This document shows positions 26,389 to 35,801 of a DNA stretch of 64,000 bases, piece after piece. Source of the stretch: Streptomyces sp. CB01201 (GTDB taxonomy: Bacteria > Actinomycetota > Actinomycetes > Streptomycetales > Streptomycetaceae); NCBI RefSeq assembly GCF_002803085.1, contig NZ_NNBJ01000002.1:557590-621589 (forward strand), read 5' to 3'. Position numbers and translations under genes: made by a program. The notes beneath the pieces are model-generated. The model made no database searches, was not told the origin of the DNA, and worked only from the letters and a program-made list of their open reading frames with translations. Position 1 is the stretch's first letter. Each line of letters starts with the position of its first letter.

Positions 26389-27179
26389 CGCATCCTCAAT
26401 TCCCTTCGCGCACCGCACGTTTCGAGGGCCACACCGTGCTGATCACCGGCGCGGGACGCGGCATCGGTGCCGCCGTCGCGCGCAGACTGACCGACGAGGG
26501 CGCCCAAGTCCTCCTCGCCGACATCGACTTGGCGAGTGCGGAGGCGACGGCCGCCGGGCTGAAGGGCGCCGTCGCCCGGCACTGCGACGTCTCCGACCGC
26601 GCCTCGGTGGAGGCCGCGGTCGCCTTCGCCGTCGAGGAGTTCGGCCGGCTCGACGTCCTGGTGAACAACGCGTACTCCTGCTCCCCGGACGCCGACCGCT
26701 TCGAGGACGAGGACGACGAGGAGTGGGCCCGCGATCTGGACGTCACCCTCACCGGCGCCTTCCGCTGCGCCCGCGCCGCCCTCCCGCACCTGGCGGCCTC
26801 CGGCCGGGGCGCGATCGTGAGCATCGGTTCGGTCAACGGCGAGCAGGACTTCGGCAACCACGCCTACAGCGCCGCCAAGGCGGGCCTCGCCTCCCTGACC
26901 CGTACGCTCGCCGGGCACGCCGCGCCGCGCGGGGTACGGGTCAACCTCGTGCACCCCGGCACCATCCGCACCCCCGCGTGGGAGGGCCGCGAGGCCCAGT
27001 TGGAGCGGCTGTCGGCGCTGTACCCGCTGGGCCGCGTCGGCCGGCCCGAGGACATCGCGGCGGCCGTCGCCTTCCTGGCCTCGTCCGACGCGTCCTGGAT
27101 CACCGGCACCACCCTGCGCGTGGACGGCGGCATCCTCGCCGTCAACACCGGCTTCCGGCGCACGGACGACGACGTGTGA
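26385..27179 (+). CDS. Short-chain dehydrogenase/reductase
   Basis: 264 aa from ATG 26385 (ATGA overlap). LITGAGRGIGAAVARRL is the cofactor loop, NNAYS stands where NNAG is usual, Ser in VSIGSVNGE, YSAAK is the catalytic YxxxK and HPGTIRTPAW follows. The Asp after beta2 in LLADIDLASAEA suggests preference for NAD(H). The NNAY replacement is a mild deviation. Cotranscribed with the serine hydrolase; joint function unknown. Confidence 0.9.
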   Translation: MTHPQFPSRTARFEGHTVLITGAGRGIGAAVARRLTDEGAQVLLADIDLASAEATAAGLKGAVARHCDVSDRASVEAAVAFAVEEFGRLDVLVNNAYSCSPDADRFEDEDDEEWARDLDVTLTGAFRCARAALPHLAASGRGAIVSIGSVNGEQDFGNHAYSAAKAGLASLTRTLAGHAAPRGVRVNLVHPGTIRTPAWEGREAQLERLSALYPLGRVGRPEDIAAAVAFLASSDASWITGTTLRVDGGILAVNTGFRRTDDDV

Positions 27180-27222
27180 GGCCCCCGGCGGCCGCGGCCG
27201 GGGACGCCCCCGCGAGCCGGTC

Positions 27223-28851
27223 TCAGCCCGCCCGCAGGACCTGCGCGACGATGGGCCCCGCCGCCGTCCCGCCGTGGCCGCCGGACTGCACGAGCGCGGC
27301 GGCCGCGAGGTCGTCGCTGTAGCCGGTGAACCAGCTGTCGGACTTGTTCTGGCCGTCCTTCTCCGCCGAGCCGGTCTTCGCGCCCTTCTCCCCGCCGACG
27401 CTCGCCATGGCCTCCGTCGCGGTTCCGTACGAGGCGGTCGCGGTGATGTGCATCATCGCGCGCAGCTGGGCGGCGATGTTCGACGGCAGCGGGTCGGCCT
27501 GGGCCAGCTCGCGGCCGTCGAGGGACTGCGGCACGATCACCGGCTGGCGGAACCGGCCCGACTTCGCGGTCGCCGCGACCGACGCCATGTCGAGCGGGCT
27601 CATCTGGACCTTGCCCTGCCCGATGTAGGCGGCGGCCGTCTCGGCGCCGGCCGACGCGGGCACGCTGCCGTCGAAGGTCGGCACGCCGACCTTCCAGTCC
27701 TGGCCGATGCCGAAGTAGTTGGCGGCGACCCGGCCCAGCGCTCCGTCGTCGTTCACCTCGTGGATGTGCTTGATGAAGGCGGTGTTGCAGGACTTGGCGA
27801 AGCTCTTCGAGAAGGGCTCGCTGCTGGGGAGCGAGAAGTTGTCCAGGTTGTGGAAGGTGACGCCCTCCCACTGCACGTCCGCGGGGCACACGGCCGGCTT
27901 GTCCGCGGACACCTTGCCCTTCTCGATCAGCATCGTCGCCGTGACGATCTTCATCGTGGAGCCGGGGGCCACCCGGCCCTGGAGGGAGGCCGGGAACTTG
28001 TCGTTCCGGTTGTCCGCGACCGCCCGGATCTCGCCGGTGCTCGGCTTGACGGCGACCACCGAGGACTCCCCGAAGCGCTTCACGGCCTGCTCGGCGGCGG
28101 CCTGCACATCCGCGTCGAGGGTCGTCTTCAGCTTGCCCGGCGTGCCCTTCTGGAGGGTGATCAGAGTGCGCGCCGGGGTGCCGTTGCCCTGGATCTGGAG
28201 CTCGACGCCCGGCGTGCCGTTCACCTTCGCGCCGTACTTCTCGCGCAGCCCGTCCAGGATCGCCCCGAGCGAGGGGTACTTCTCCTTGGTCAGCGGACGG
28301 TCCTTGTAGTCGACCGCCTGGATCTCCGGGTTCTGCGCCGGTTCGGTCACCAGGCGCTCACCCTTCTTCAGCTGCGGGTGGAGCACCGCGGGCTGCCAGT
28401 CGACCAGCGGCTTGTGCGTGGACTGGCCGCGTACGACGGTGAGTTGGGAGGCGTAGGCCAGCGGAGCCGTCTTTCCGCCGAACGAGACGTCGGCCTTCAC
28501 CGTGTACGGGACGACCGCGCCGTTCGGCGCGCCCGGCGTGACCGTCACGTTCGTGATGTGCGCCTGCTCGCTGAATCCGGACAGGGCCGCCGAGGCGTCC
28601 GCCTGGTTGTTGGTGAGGGCGGCGGCCCCCGCCGCGTCGCCCTTCGCCCAGGCCTGGAGGAACGCGGTCGACGTCTCCTTGATCTCGTCCGCTCCCGGCG
28701 GCCCGGTGCGGGCGGGAGCGCCCTGGGTGTGCGTACCGCCGGGGCCCTTGTCGTCGCTGCCGCCGACCAGCGCGTACCCCCCGTACGCCACACCTCCGGC
28801 GACCACCACGAACACCCCGCCCACGATGGCGACCTTCGCTCCGCTGCGCAT
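27223..28851 (-). CDS. Penicillin-binding protein (class B-like transpeptidase)
   Basis: 542 aa. A single N-terminal membrane segment (residues 6-30) anchors an extracellular protein. An NTF2-like domain (IKETSTAFLQAWAKGDAAGAAAL, MecA_N type) is followed by the dimerisation part and the transpeptidase domain. Its active-site motifs are STMK (SxxK), SCN (SxN) and KTG, all intact. It cross-links peptidoglycan; actinomycetes have several such PBPs of unclear individual role. A 20-bp perfect palindrome lies 34 bp before the ATG. The mannosyltransferase gene lies upstream on the same strand. Confidence 0.92.
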   Translation of the reverse strand: MRSGAKVAIVGGVFVVVAGGVAYGGYALVGGSDDKGPGGTHTQGAPARTGPPGADEIKETSTAFLQAWAKGDAAGAAALTNNQADASAALSGFSEQAHITNVTVTPGAPNGAVVPYTVKADVSFGGKTAPLAYASQLTVVRGQSTHKPLVDWQPAVLHPQLKKGERLVTEPAQNPEIQAVDYKDRPLTKEKYPSLGAILDGLREKYGAKVNGTPGVELQIQGNGTPARTLITLQKGTPGKLKTTLDADVQAAAEQAVKRFGESSVVAVKPSTGEIRAVADNRNDKFPASLQGRVAPGSTMKIVTATMLIEKGKVSADKPAVCPADVQWEGVTFHNLDNFSLPSSEPFSKSFAKSCNTAFIKHIHEVNDDGALGRVAANYFGIGQDWKVGVPTFDGSVPASAGAETAAAYIGQGKVQMSPLDMASVAATAKSGRFRQPVIVPQSLDGRELAQADPLPSNIAAQLRAMMHITATASYGTATEAMASVGGEKGAKTGSAEKDGQNKSDSWFTGYSDDLAAAALVQSGGHGGTAAGPIVAQVLRAG

Positions 28852-28884
28852 CCCGCAGTTCCCCTCCCCAGGAGTCCCCCGAAT

Positions 28885-28904
28885 TCCTTGAACATGTTCA
28901 AGGA
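28885..28904. promoter_or_regulatory. 20-bp perfect palindrome upstream of the PBP gene
   Basis: TCCTTGAACATGTTCAAGGA, fully self-complementary, 34 bp upstream of the PBP start codon. Its arms are less G/C-rich than the surroundings, as expected for a protein-binding site rather than a terminator. No regulator gene is adjacent. Confidence 0.55.
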
Positions 28905-28985
28905 GTTGATTGGGAGCGACTCTACGGGACAGGAGTGACAGCGGGTCTCGCAGTTGTCCGAACGGTTACCGGAACGCGACCGGCC

Positions 28986-30761
28986 TCACACCCAGCTGTC
29001 CAGCCACATCCGGCTGCGCCAGGAGTCCAGCGGGATGGGCGTACCGGTGTAGATGGGCCAGAAGTACACGAAGTTCCAGATGATGAGCAGCACGAGCACG
29101 CCGGCCCCGATCGACCCGACCGCGCGCCGCCGTTCCCCGGAGCCCGGTGGCCCGATGATCGCGCCGACCATCATCGCCACCGCGAGACACAGGAACGGCA
29201 CGAAGACGACCGCGTAGAAGAAGAAGATCGTCCGCTCCTGGTACAGGAACCAGGGCAGGTATCCGGCCGCGATGCCGCAGGCGATCGCGCCCGCCCGCCA
29301 GTCGCGCCGGAAGATCCAGCGCCACAGGACGTACAGGAGGGCGAAGCAGGCGGCCCACCACAGGAGCGGAGTGCCGAGCGCCAGGACCTCGGCGGCGCAC
29401 TTGCCGCCCGCGTCCGAGGGGCAGCCGTCGGTGCCGGGGCCGGGGCTCTCGTAGTAGTACGAGACCGGCCGGCCGAGGACCAGCCAGCTCCACGGGTTCG
29501 ACTGGTAGGTGTGGCCCTCGGTGAGGCCGACATGGAAGCTGTAGACCTCGGTCTCGTAGTGCCAGAAGCTGCGCAGCGAGGCCGGCACCCAGCTCAGGTC
29601 GAACTGCGGCAGATGGTTGATCGTGCCGATGACCGGGAGCTTGATGTGGTCGGGGGACAGGCCCGCGCGGCCGTCCGCCCAGTGCCGCCCGTACCCCTTG
29701 TCGGTGGCGAACCAGCCCGTCCACGACACCATGTACGTGGCGATCGCCACCGGCACCGTGGACACGAACGCCCAGAACGCGTCCCGGCGGAGCACCGCCC
29801 GGTAGGGGCTGACCGCGCCCGCCGTGCGCCGCGCGCCCACGTCCCACAGGACGGCCATCACACAGAAGAAGACCAGGATGTACAGGCCGTTCCACTTGGT
29901 GCCGCAGGCCAGGCCCAGCATGATCCCGGCGCCGATCCGCCAGGGCCGCCAGCCGAACCGCAGACTCGCCGCGATCCCGGCGTCCGGGCGCAGCTGCCCG
30001 TCCTCGCCCTCGGGCAGCGCGGCCGCGAGCCTGGCTCTCGTACGGTCGCGGTCGACCAGGAGGCAGCCGAAGGCGGCCACGACGAAGAACATGACGACCG
30101 TGTCGAGCAGCGCGGTGCGGCTCATCACGAAGTGCAGCCCGTCGACCGCGAGCAGCGCGCCCGCCAGGCAGCCCAGGAACGTCGAGCGGAACAGGCGCCG
30201 CCCGATCCGGCAGATCAGCAGCACCGACAGGGTGCCGAGCACGGCGACCATGAAGCGCCAGCCGAACGGCGTGAAGCCGAACATCTTCTCGCCGATGCCG
30301 ATCAGGTACTTGCCGACCGGCGGATGCACCACGTAACCCGGTGCGGTGGGCACCGAGATGAGGTCCGGGTTGGCGAGGATCGACTTGTCGATGTCCTTCG
30401 GCCAGTCGCCCTCGTAGCCGTGGTTGATGAGCGCCCAGGCGTCCTTGGCGTAGTACGTCTCGTCGAATATCACCGCGTGCGGGGAGCCCAGGTGCCAGAA
30501 CCGCATCAGGCCCGCGACCAGGGTCACCAGGAGCGGCCCGACCCACGCCGACCAGCGCACGATGCGCGCCGCCGCCTCCGGTCCGATGCCCAGCACCGTC
30601 CACAGCTGCCCGGCGGGCTTGGCGAAGGGCGGCACCAGGCGCTCGCGCAGCCCGCTTCTCGGCCGCACGACATGGCCGAACCGGCGCATGCGGTGCGCCC
30701 AGGAGGGCGGCTCGTCCCCGGCTTCGTGGCCCGGAAGGGTCGGTGGCGCAGTACTGGTCAC
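28986..30761 (-). CDS. pmt: Protein O-mannosyltransferase
   Basis: 591 aa from GTG 30761. TACGAT ends six bases before this GTG, so the mRNA is probably leaderless; the longer open frame upstream lies in the rsmI promoter. Membrane GT-C enzyme that moves mannose from polyprenyl-phosphate-mannose to Ser/Thr of exported proteins. The acidic motif FDETYYAKDAW, the HPPVGKYLIG block and about ten hydrophobic helices match the PMT family. In Streptomyces this enzyme glycosylates secreted proteins and the phage phiC31 receptor. Confidence 0.92.
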   Translation of the reverse strand: MTSTAPPTLPGHEAGDEPPSWAHRMRRFGHVVRPRSGLRERLVPPFAKPAGQLWTVLGIGPEAAARIVRWSAWVGPLLVTLVAGLMRFWHLGSPHAVIFDETYYAKDAWALINHGYEGDWPKDIDKSILANPDLISVPTAPGYVVHPPVGKYLIGIGEKMFGFTPFGWRFMVAVLGTLSVLLICRIGRRLFRSTFLGCLAGALLAVDGLHFVMSRTALLDTVVMFFVVAAFGCLLVDRDRTRARLAAALPEGEDGQLRPDAGIAASLRFGWRPWRIGAGIMLGLACGTKWNGLYILVFFCVMAVLWDVGARRTAGAVSPYRAVLRRDAFWAFVSTVPVAIATYMVSWTGWFATDKGYGRHWADGRAGLSPDHIKLPVIGTINHLPQFDLSWVPASLRSFWHYETEVYSFHVGLTEGHTYQSNPWSWLVLGRPVSYYYESPGPGTDGCPSDAGGKCAAEVLALGTPLLWWAACFALLYVLWRWIFRRDWRAGAIACGIAAGYLPWFLYQERTIFFFYAVVFVPFLCLAVAMMVGAIIGPPGSGERRRAVGSIGAGVLVLLIIWNFVYFWPIYTGTPIPLDSWRSRMWLDSWV

Positions 30762-30846
30762 CGCGCCATCGTAGGGAACTCGCCTATGGGAGTCCCGTGG
30801 CCGGGCCCGGCGGCCTCCGCCCCGGCGGGCTGCGAGGATGGTCGGC

Positions 30847-31725
30847 GTGACCGGAACACTCGTACTCGCAGGCACCCCCATCGGCGACACCGCGGACGCC
30901 CCGCCCCGGCTCGCCGCCGAACTGGAGCGGGCCGACGTCGTCGCCGCCGAGGACACCAGGCGTCTGCGCCGCCTCACCCAGGCGCTCGGCGTGCACACCA
31001 CGGGCCGGGTCGTGTCCTACTTCGAGGGCAACGAGTCGGCGCGCACCCCCGAGCTGGTCGAGGCGCTCGAAGGCGGCGCCCGGGTGCTGCTCGTCACCGA
31101 CGCGGGCATGCCCTCGGTCTCCGATCCCGGCTACCGCCTGGTCGCGGCCTGTGTCGAGAAGGACATCAAGGTCACGGCGGTGCCGGGCCCCTCCGCCGTG
31201 CTCACCGCGCTGGCCCTGTCCGGGCTGCCGGTGGACCGCTTCTGCTTCGAGGGCTTCCTGCCGCGCAAGGCCGGCGAACGCCTCGGGCGGCTGCGCGAGG
31301 TCGCCGGGGAGCGGCGCACCCTCGTCTACTTCGAGGCCCCGCACCGCCTCGACGACACCCTCGCCGCGATGGCCGAGGTGTTCGGCGCCGAGCGGCGCGC
31401 CGCGGTGTGCCGGGAGCTGACCAAGACGTACGAGGAGGTCAAGCGCGGCCCCCTGAAGGACCTCGCGGTGTGGGCGGCCGAGGGGGTGCGCGGCGAGATC
31501 ACCGTCGTGGTCGAGGGCGCGCCCGACAGCGGGCCCGCCGACCTGGACGCGGCCGAGCTGGTGCGGCGCGTGCAGGTGCGGGAGGAGGCGGGGGAGCGGC
31601 GCAAGGAGGCCATCGCGGCCGTCGCCGTCGAGACCGGTCTACCCAAGCGGGACGTCTTCGACGCGGTGGTCGCGGCAAAGAACGCGGCACGTCAGAGCCC
31701 CGCGGACGGTAAAGGACTATCGTAA
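30847..31725 (+). CDS. rsmI: 16S rRNA 2'-O-methyltransferase RsmI
   Basis: Methylates C1402 of 16S rRNA using SAM. 292 aa from GTG 30847; ATG 30838 would add three residues but leaves no room for a ribosome-binding site. Tetrapyrrole-methylase fold: GTLVLAGTPIGD, AAEDTRRLRRLTQALG, TDAGMPSVSDPGYRL, VPGPSAVLTALALSGLP, FEGFLPRK and APHRLDDTLAAM are all canonical. Divergent from the mannosyltransferase gene across 85 bp. Confidence 0.93.
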   Translation: MTGTLVLAGTPIGDTADAPPRLAAELERADVVAAEDTRRLRRLTQALGVHTTGRVVSYFEGNESARTPELVEALEGGARVLLVTDAGMPSVSDPGYRLVAACVEKDIKVTAVPGPSAVLTALALSGLPVDRFCFEGFLPRKAGERLGRLREVAGERRTLVYFEAPHRLDDTLAAMAEVFGAERRAAVCRELTKTYEEVKRGPLKDLAVWAAEGVRGEITVVVEGAPDSGPADLDAAELVRRVQVREEAGERRKEAIAAVAVETGLPKRDVFDAVVAAKNAARQSPADGKGLS

Positions 31726-31826
31726 AAAGTAAAACGCAGGCCGCGCACCGGGGCAGGGAAATGCACGCAGCCCTAGGAAAGGCCAAGACCGCGCCAACTC
31801 TCGACAGCACCTGATGCGTTTTGGCA

Positions 31827-31861
31827 GCGAAAGGCGTCTCCTGGATCGGGGGACCTTTCGC
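31827..31861 (+). terminator. Possible terminator after rsmI
   Basis: GCGAAAGG (31827-31834) pairs with CCTTTCGC (31854-31861) over 8 bp. It lies in the 192-bp gap before the zinc-ribbon gene. Confidence 0.4.
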
Positions 31862-31888
31862 CCCCGCTCGTAAGAGCGCTCGCAAGAG

Positions 31889-31905
31889 CTTGTCCAGCGG
31901 ACAAG
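31889..31905 (+). promoter_or_regulatory. Hairpin abutting the zinc-ribbon gene ribosome-binding site
   Basis: CTTGTCC-AGC-GGACAAG, a 7-bp stem with a three-base loop ending inside AGAGGAG (31904-31910). It could modulate translation. Confidence 0.35.
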
Positions 31906-31917
31906 AGGAGCCGGCAC

Positions 31918-32280
31918 ATGAGTGAGATCGCTGAGACCACGGCACACGAGGCGTACGCCTTCGCGTGCATGCGGTGCGGATACGGCTGGGAACAGGCGTA
32001 CGAAATAGAGCACCACGTAGACGCCTCCGGCCAGGCATTCGTCATATACAAGGCCAACGGCGACCGGGTGCCTTCCCCGCTGTCCGCCCCGACCTGCCTC
32101 AACTGCGGCGGACACGTGGTGCGCATCATGCGCGCCGGGCGGGTGTCCTCCGCGCAGCAGGTCCAGCACCGCGCGTCCGCCCCGGCCCAGCCCGGACCCC
32201 AGGACGCGGCCGACGCCACCGTGAAGCCGGAGCACCACTGGCACCTGTCCGACCTCCTGCACCCCTTCCACCGCAAGTAG
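31918..32280 (+). CDS. Small zinc-ribbon protein, function unknown
   Basis: 120 aa from ATG 31918 with AGAGGAG upstream. Two CxxC knuckles, ACMRCGYGW (Cys17, Cys20) and PTCLNCGGH, should bind one zinc ion. The core between them has alternating hydrophobic residues (YEIEHHVDASGQAFVIYKANG). The tail ends in a His-rich stretch (HHWHLSDLLHPFH). No catalytic motif, signal peptide or membrane segment. It lies between rsmI and tatD. I recognise it only as a conserved actinomycete type. Confidence 0.8.
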   Translation: MSEIAETTAHEAYAFACMRCGYGWEQAYEIEHHVDASGQAFVIYKANGDRVPSPLSAPTCLNCGGHVVRIMRAGRVSSAQQVQHRASAPAQPGPQDAADATVKPEHHWHLSDLLHPFHRK

Positions 32281-32325
32281 GCACCAGGGCGCAGGGGGCA
32301 CGTGCCCTTTCGTAGGATCGGCGGC

Positions 32326-33201
32326 ATGAGTGCCGCCAAGAAGGACGCCCCGCCCCCGCTGCCCGAACCCCTCGGCGTGGCGGTGGCCGATTCGCACACC
32401 CACCTGGACATGCAGGACGGCACGGTCGAACAGGCCCTGGAAAAGGCCGCGGCCGTCGGCGTCACCACTGTGGTCCAGGTGGGCTGCGACGTGAAGGGCT
32501 CCCAATGGGCCGCGGACACCGCCGAGGCGTACGCGGCCGTCCACGCGGCCGTCGCCCTGCACCCCAACGATGCGCCCCGGATCGTCCACGGGGATCCGGA
32601 CGGATGGTCGCGCCAGGGCGCGCGCGGCCCCGGCGGCGAAGGGGCCCTGGACGAGGCCCTCGCCGAGATCGAGCGCCTCGCCGCGCTGCCGTGGGTCAAG
32701 GCCGTCGGCGAGACCGGCCTCGACCACTTCCGGACCGGGCCCGAGGGCAAGGGCGCCCAGGAGCGGTCGTTCCGGGCGCACATCGAGATCGCCAAGCGCC
32801 ACAACAAGGCGCTCGTCATCCACGATCGCGAGGCGCACGCCGATGTGCTGCGTATTCTGCGCGAGGAAGGCGCCCCCGAACGGACCGTCTTCCACTGTTA
32901 TTCCGGCGACGCGGAAATGGCCGAACTCTGCGCCGAATACGGGTACTTCATGTCCTTCGCGGGAAACGTGACCTTCAAGAACGCCCAGCCGCTGCGGGAC
33001 GCTCTCGCGGTCGCCCCGCAAGAACTCGTTCTCGTCGAGACGGATGCGCCGTTCCTCACGCCGGCGCCGTACCGCGGACGGCCCAATGCGCCGTATCTCA
33101 TTCCGGTCACGGTACGCGCCATGGCCGCCGTCAAGGGCGTGCACGAAGACGTGCTGGCCGCGGCGATCGCCGACAACACCGCGCGGGCGTTTGATTACTG
33201 A
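32326..33201 (+). CDS. tatD: TatD family metal-dependent hydrolase (DNase)
   Basis: 291 aa. TIM-barrel amidohydrolase with 3'-5' exonuclease activity on DNA/RNA. Metal ligands are visible in ADSHTHLDM (HxH), GETGLDHFR (Glu), IHDREAHADVL (His), FHCYSGDAEM (His) and VETDAPFLTPAPYRG (Asp). An insertion RIVHGDPDGWSRQGARGPGG near residues 85-104 is longer than in typical TatD. TAGGAT at 32314-32319 ends six bases before the ATG, so the transcript is probably leaderless. Confidence 0.92.
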   Translation: MSAAKKDAPPPLPEPLGVAVADSHTHLDMQDGTVEQALEKAAAVGVTTVVQVGCDVKGSQWAADTAEAYAAVHAAVALHPNDAPRIVHGDPDGWSRQGARGPGGEGALDEALAEIERLAALPWVKAVGETGLDHFRTGPEGKGAQERSFRAHIEIAKRHNKALVIHDREAHADVLRILREEGAPERTVFHCYSGDAEMAELCAEYGYFMSFAGNVTFKNAQPLRDALAVAPQELVLVETDAPFLTPAPYRGRPNAPYLIPVTVRAMAAVKGVHEDVLAAAIADNTARAFDY

Positions 33202-33346
33202 GCGATAACGAATCCGGCCCTTCGGCGCCGTTCGGCGGTGGCGCGCAGGGTAATGCCACGACACTGCGTAGTCGAGTCGCTTTGGAGAGTGACCGTCCCT
33301 CCGCTAATGTCCCGGCCCGCACCACCGGACCGGACCCTGGAGCGTC

Positions 33347-34678
33347 GTGAGCAATTCGCAGGGCAGTCACCGTGCCGCACGCGGCGGCCACCGCGCCGCC
33401 ACCGTCACGGCGCCGCCTCCCTACGCCACCGCGTACGCCGACCACGAGACCCGGACCGCGCCCGTGGCCCCCGTCCCCGAGCCGCGTGGCCCCGAAGCGT
33501 TCCAGCCGGCACCCCCTCCGGACGCGGACGGCGGCGGGCGGGCCGGGGCGCGCCGGGCGGCGCGGCGCCGCAAGTCGTCGGGCGGCCCCGACAAGCTGCG
33601 CCGGCTCATCCCGCAGGCCCTGGTCGTCGCGTTCCTGGCCGGCGGCACCTCCGCGTTCCTGGTCACCGACAAGGCGGTCAAACTCACCGTCGACGGCGTG
33701 CCCCGCACCATGCACACCTTCGCCGGCAGTGTCGAGGAGCTCCTCGCCGACGAACACGTACCGGTCGGCACGCACGACATCGTGGCGCCCGGCCCCGACG
33801 CCGCACTGGCCGGCGGCGACGAGGTCGTGGTCCGCTACGGCCGCCCGGTCCAGCTCACCCTCGACGGACAGCGCCGCCAGGTGTGGACGACGGCCCGCAC
33901 CGTCGAGGGCGCCCTGCGCCAGCTCGGGGTGCGCGCCGAGGGCGCCTATCTGTCGGCGTCCCGCTCCTCGGAGATCGGCCGCGCGGGCCTCGCCCTGGAC
34001 GTACGCACCGAACGCTCGGTGACCTTCCTCGCGGACGGCCGCGAACGCACCCTGCGCACCAACGCGGCCACCGTCGCCGAGGCGCTCCAGGAGGCCGGGA
34101 TCTCCCTCCAGGGCCAGGACACCACGTCCGTGCCCGGCGCCTCCTTCCCGCGCGACGGGCAGACGGTCACCGTGATGCGGATCAGCGGCACCAAGGAGGT
34201 GCGCGAGGAGCCCATCCCGTTCAAGGTCGAGAAGACCAAGGACGCGACGCTCTTCGCGGGCACCCAGGTCGTGGTCCGGCAGGGCGAGAAGGGCGCCCGC
34301 AAGGTCACGTACGCGCTGCGGACCGTCAACGGCGTCAAGCAGAAGCCGAAGAAGATCGCCGAGGAGGTCGTCCGCGCGCCGGTCACCCAGCAGATCAGGA
34401 TCGGCACCAAGGCACTGCCGTCCTCGGTGGGCGGCGCCGAGCACCTCAACTGGAGCGGCCTGGCCCACTGCGAGTCCGGCGGCCGGCCCGCCGCCCTCGA
34501 CCCGTCGGGCACCTACGGCGGGCTCTACCAGTTCGACCCCGGCACCTGGCACGCGCTCGGCGGCAGCGGGCGGGCCGAGCAGGCACCGGCCGCCGAGCAG
34601 ACGTTCCGGGCGAAGAAGCTCTTCGTGAGCCGGGGGGCGAGCCCGTGGCCGCACTGCGGCCGTAGGCTGTATCGGTGA
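33347..34678 (+). CDS. rpfB: Resuscitation-promoting factor, RpfB type
   Basis: 443 aa from GTG 33347. Cell-wall muralytic enzyme that aids germination and regrowth. Layout: a basic, Pro-rich cytoplasmic leader of about 85 residues, a membrane segment ([20 protein letters not shown]), three DUF348 repeats ([63 protein letters not shown]), a G5 domain and the C-terminal Rpf domain ([29 protein letters not shown]) with its catalytic Glu and paired Cys. The stop overlaps the ksgA start. No ydaO-type riboswitch is evident upstream. Confidence 0.93.
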   Translation: MSNSQGSHRAARGGHRAATVTAPPPYATAYADHETRTAPVAPVPEPRGPEAFQPAPPPDADGGGRAGARRAARRRKSSGGPDKLRRLIPQALVVAFLAGGTSAFLVTDKAVKLTVDGVPRTMHTFAGSVEELLADEHVPVGTHDIVAPGPDAALAGGDEVVVRYGRPVQLTLDGQRRQVWTTARTVEGALRQLGVRAEGAYLSASRSSEIGRAGLALDVRTERSVTFLADGRERTLRTNAATVAEALQEAGISLQGQDTTSVPGASFPRDGQTVTVMRISGTKEVREEPIPFKVEKTKDATLFAGTQVVVRQGEKGARKVTYALRTVNGVKQKPKKIAEEVVRAPVTQQIRIGTKALPSSVGGAEHLNWSGLAHCESGGRPAALDPSGTYGGLYQFDPGTWHALGGSGRAEQAPAAEQTFRAKKLFVSRGASPWPHCGRRLYR

Positions 34679-35538
34679 GCACCACTGAGCCCGACGCACT
34701 CCTTACCCCCGCCGATGTCCGCGAACTGGCCGCAGCGCTTGGCGTACGCCCCACCAAGCAGCGCGGCCAGAACTTCGTCATCGACGCCAACACGGTCCGC
34801 CGGATCGTGCGGACCGCCGAGGTCCGCCCCGACGACGTCGCGGTCGAGGTGGGACCGGGTCTGGGCTCGCTGACGCTCGCGCTCCTGGAGGCGGCGGACC
34901 GGGTGGTGGCCGTCGAGATCGACGACGTGCTCGCGGCGGCGCTGCCCGCGACGATCGAGGCGCGGATGCCCGCGCGGGCCGACCGCTTCGCGCTGGTCCA
35001 CTCCGACGCGATGCTCGTCCAGGACCTGCCGGGCCCGGCCCCCACGGCCCTGGTCGCGAACCTCCCGTACAACGTGGCCGTCCCGGTCCTCCTCCACATG
35101 CTGGACCGCTTCCCGAGCATCGAGCGCACCCTGGTCATGGTCCAGGCGGAGGTCGCCGACCGGCTCGCGGCGAAGCCGGGCAACAAGGTGTACGGGGTGC
35201 CGTCGGTCAAGGCGAACTGGTACGCCGACGTCAAGCGGGCCGGATCGATCGGGCGGAACGTGTTCTGGCCCGCGCCGAACGTCGACTCCGGGCTCGTCTC
35301 GCTGGTCCGCCGCGCGGCCCCGGTGGAGACGACCGCCGCCAAGGCGGAGGTGTTCGCGGTGGTCGACGCGGCGTTCGCGCAGCGCCGCAAGACCCTGCGG
35401 GCCGCGCTGTCCGGGTGGGCGGGCTCGCCCGCGGCGGCCGAGGCGGCCCTGGTCGCGGCCGGGGTGTCGCCCCAGGCGCGGGGCGAGGCGCTGACGGTGG
35501 AGGAGTTCGCGGCGATCGCTGAGCACCGGCCGAGCTGA
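34675..35538 (+). CDS. ksgA: 16S rRNA dimethyladenosine transferase
   Basis: Dimethylates A1518/A1519 of 16S rRNA. 287 aa from GTG 34675, overlapping rpfB by four bases. [18 protein letters not shown], the SAM-binding [15 protein letters not shown], the NLPYN catalytic motif and [16 protein letters not shown] are present. TAGGCT at 34663-34668 ends six bases before the start, so it may also have its own leaderless promoter inside rpfB. The rpfB-ksgA-ispE order is a widespread actinobacterial arrangement. Confidence 0.94.
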   Translation: MSTTEPDALLTPADVRELAAALGVRPTKQRGQNFVIDANTVRRIVRTAEVRPDDVAVEVGPGLGSLTLALLEAADRVVAVEIDDVLAAALPATIEARMPARADRFALVHSDAMLVQDLPGPAPTALVANLPYNVAVPVLLHMLDRFPSIERTLVMVQAEVADRLAAKPGNKVYGVPSVKANWYADVKRAGSIGRNVFWPAPNVDSGLVSLVRRAAPVETTAAKAEVFAVVDAAFAQRRKTLRAALSGWAGSPAAAEAALVAAGVSPQARGEALTVEEFAAIAEHRPS

Positions 35539-35801
35539 CGGTCGCCTGGGCCCCCTTCAGTTCGGCTGCGGGCCGTGCGTGGCTGGTCGCGCAGTTCCCC
35601 GCGCCCCTGAATGCCCGGTGCGGGCCCGCACCGGGCATTTCAGCCCGTCATGGGGGTCCCCCCTGTCCCTGGAGGCCTTGGGGGAGTTCGAGGACGAGCG
35701 CCCTTGAGGCGCGAACGGGGTCCGGGGCGGAGCCGAGGGCAGTTCAACCCCCCGGGGTGGGGGAAAATGGGGGCGCCCCAGCCGAAGGAGCCCCGCCCCC
35801 C
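35539..35801. repeat. Dispersed intergenic repeat, inverted copy
   Basis: Sequence from about 35620 to 35725 is the reverse-complement homologue of 14490-14598 (shared blocks GCCCGTCATGGGGGTCCCCC and GAGGACGAGCGCC). A copy of the GCGCAGTTCCCCGCGCCCCTGA box is at about 35590-35610. Confidence 0.75.
35610..35639. terminator. 30-bp perfect palindrome, terminator of ksgA
   Basis: The arm AATGCCCGGTGCGGG (35610-35624) is followed immediately by its exact reverse complement (35625-35639), then TTC. It sits inside the dispersed element; the 14.58-kb copy of the same hairpin is degenerate. Confidence 0.7.

Noticed and set aside
28935..31712. 925-codon plus-strand ORF opposite pmt
   Set aside because: Shadow of pmt and of rsmI in another frame; composition is not protein-like.
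33202..33346. ydaO (c-di-AMP) riboswitch before rpfB
   Set aside because: Only 145 bp, and I see none of the expected paired blocks; such switches are associated with other rpf genes in Streptomyces.
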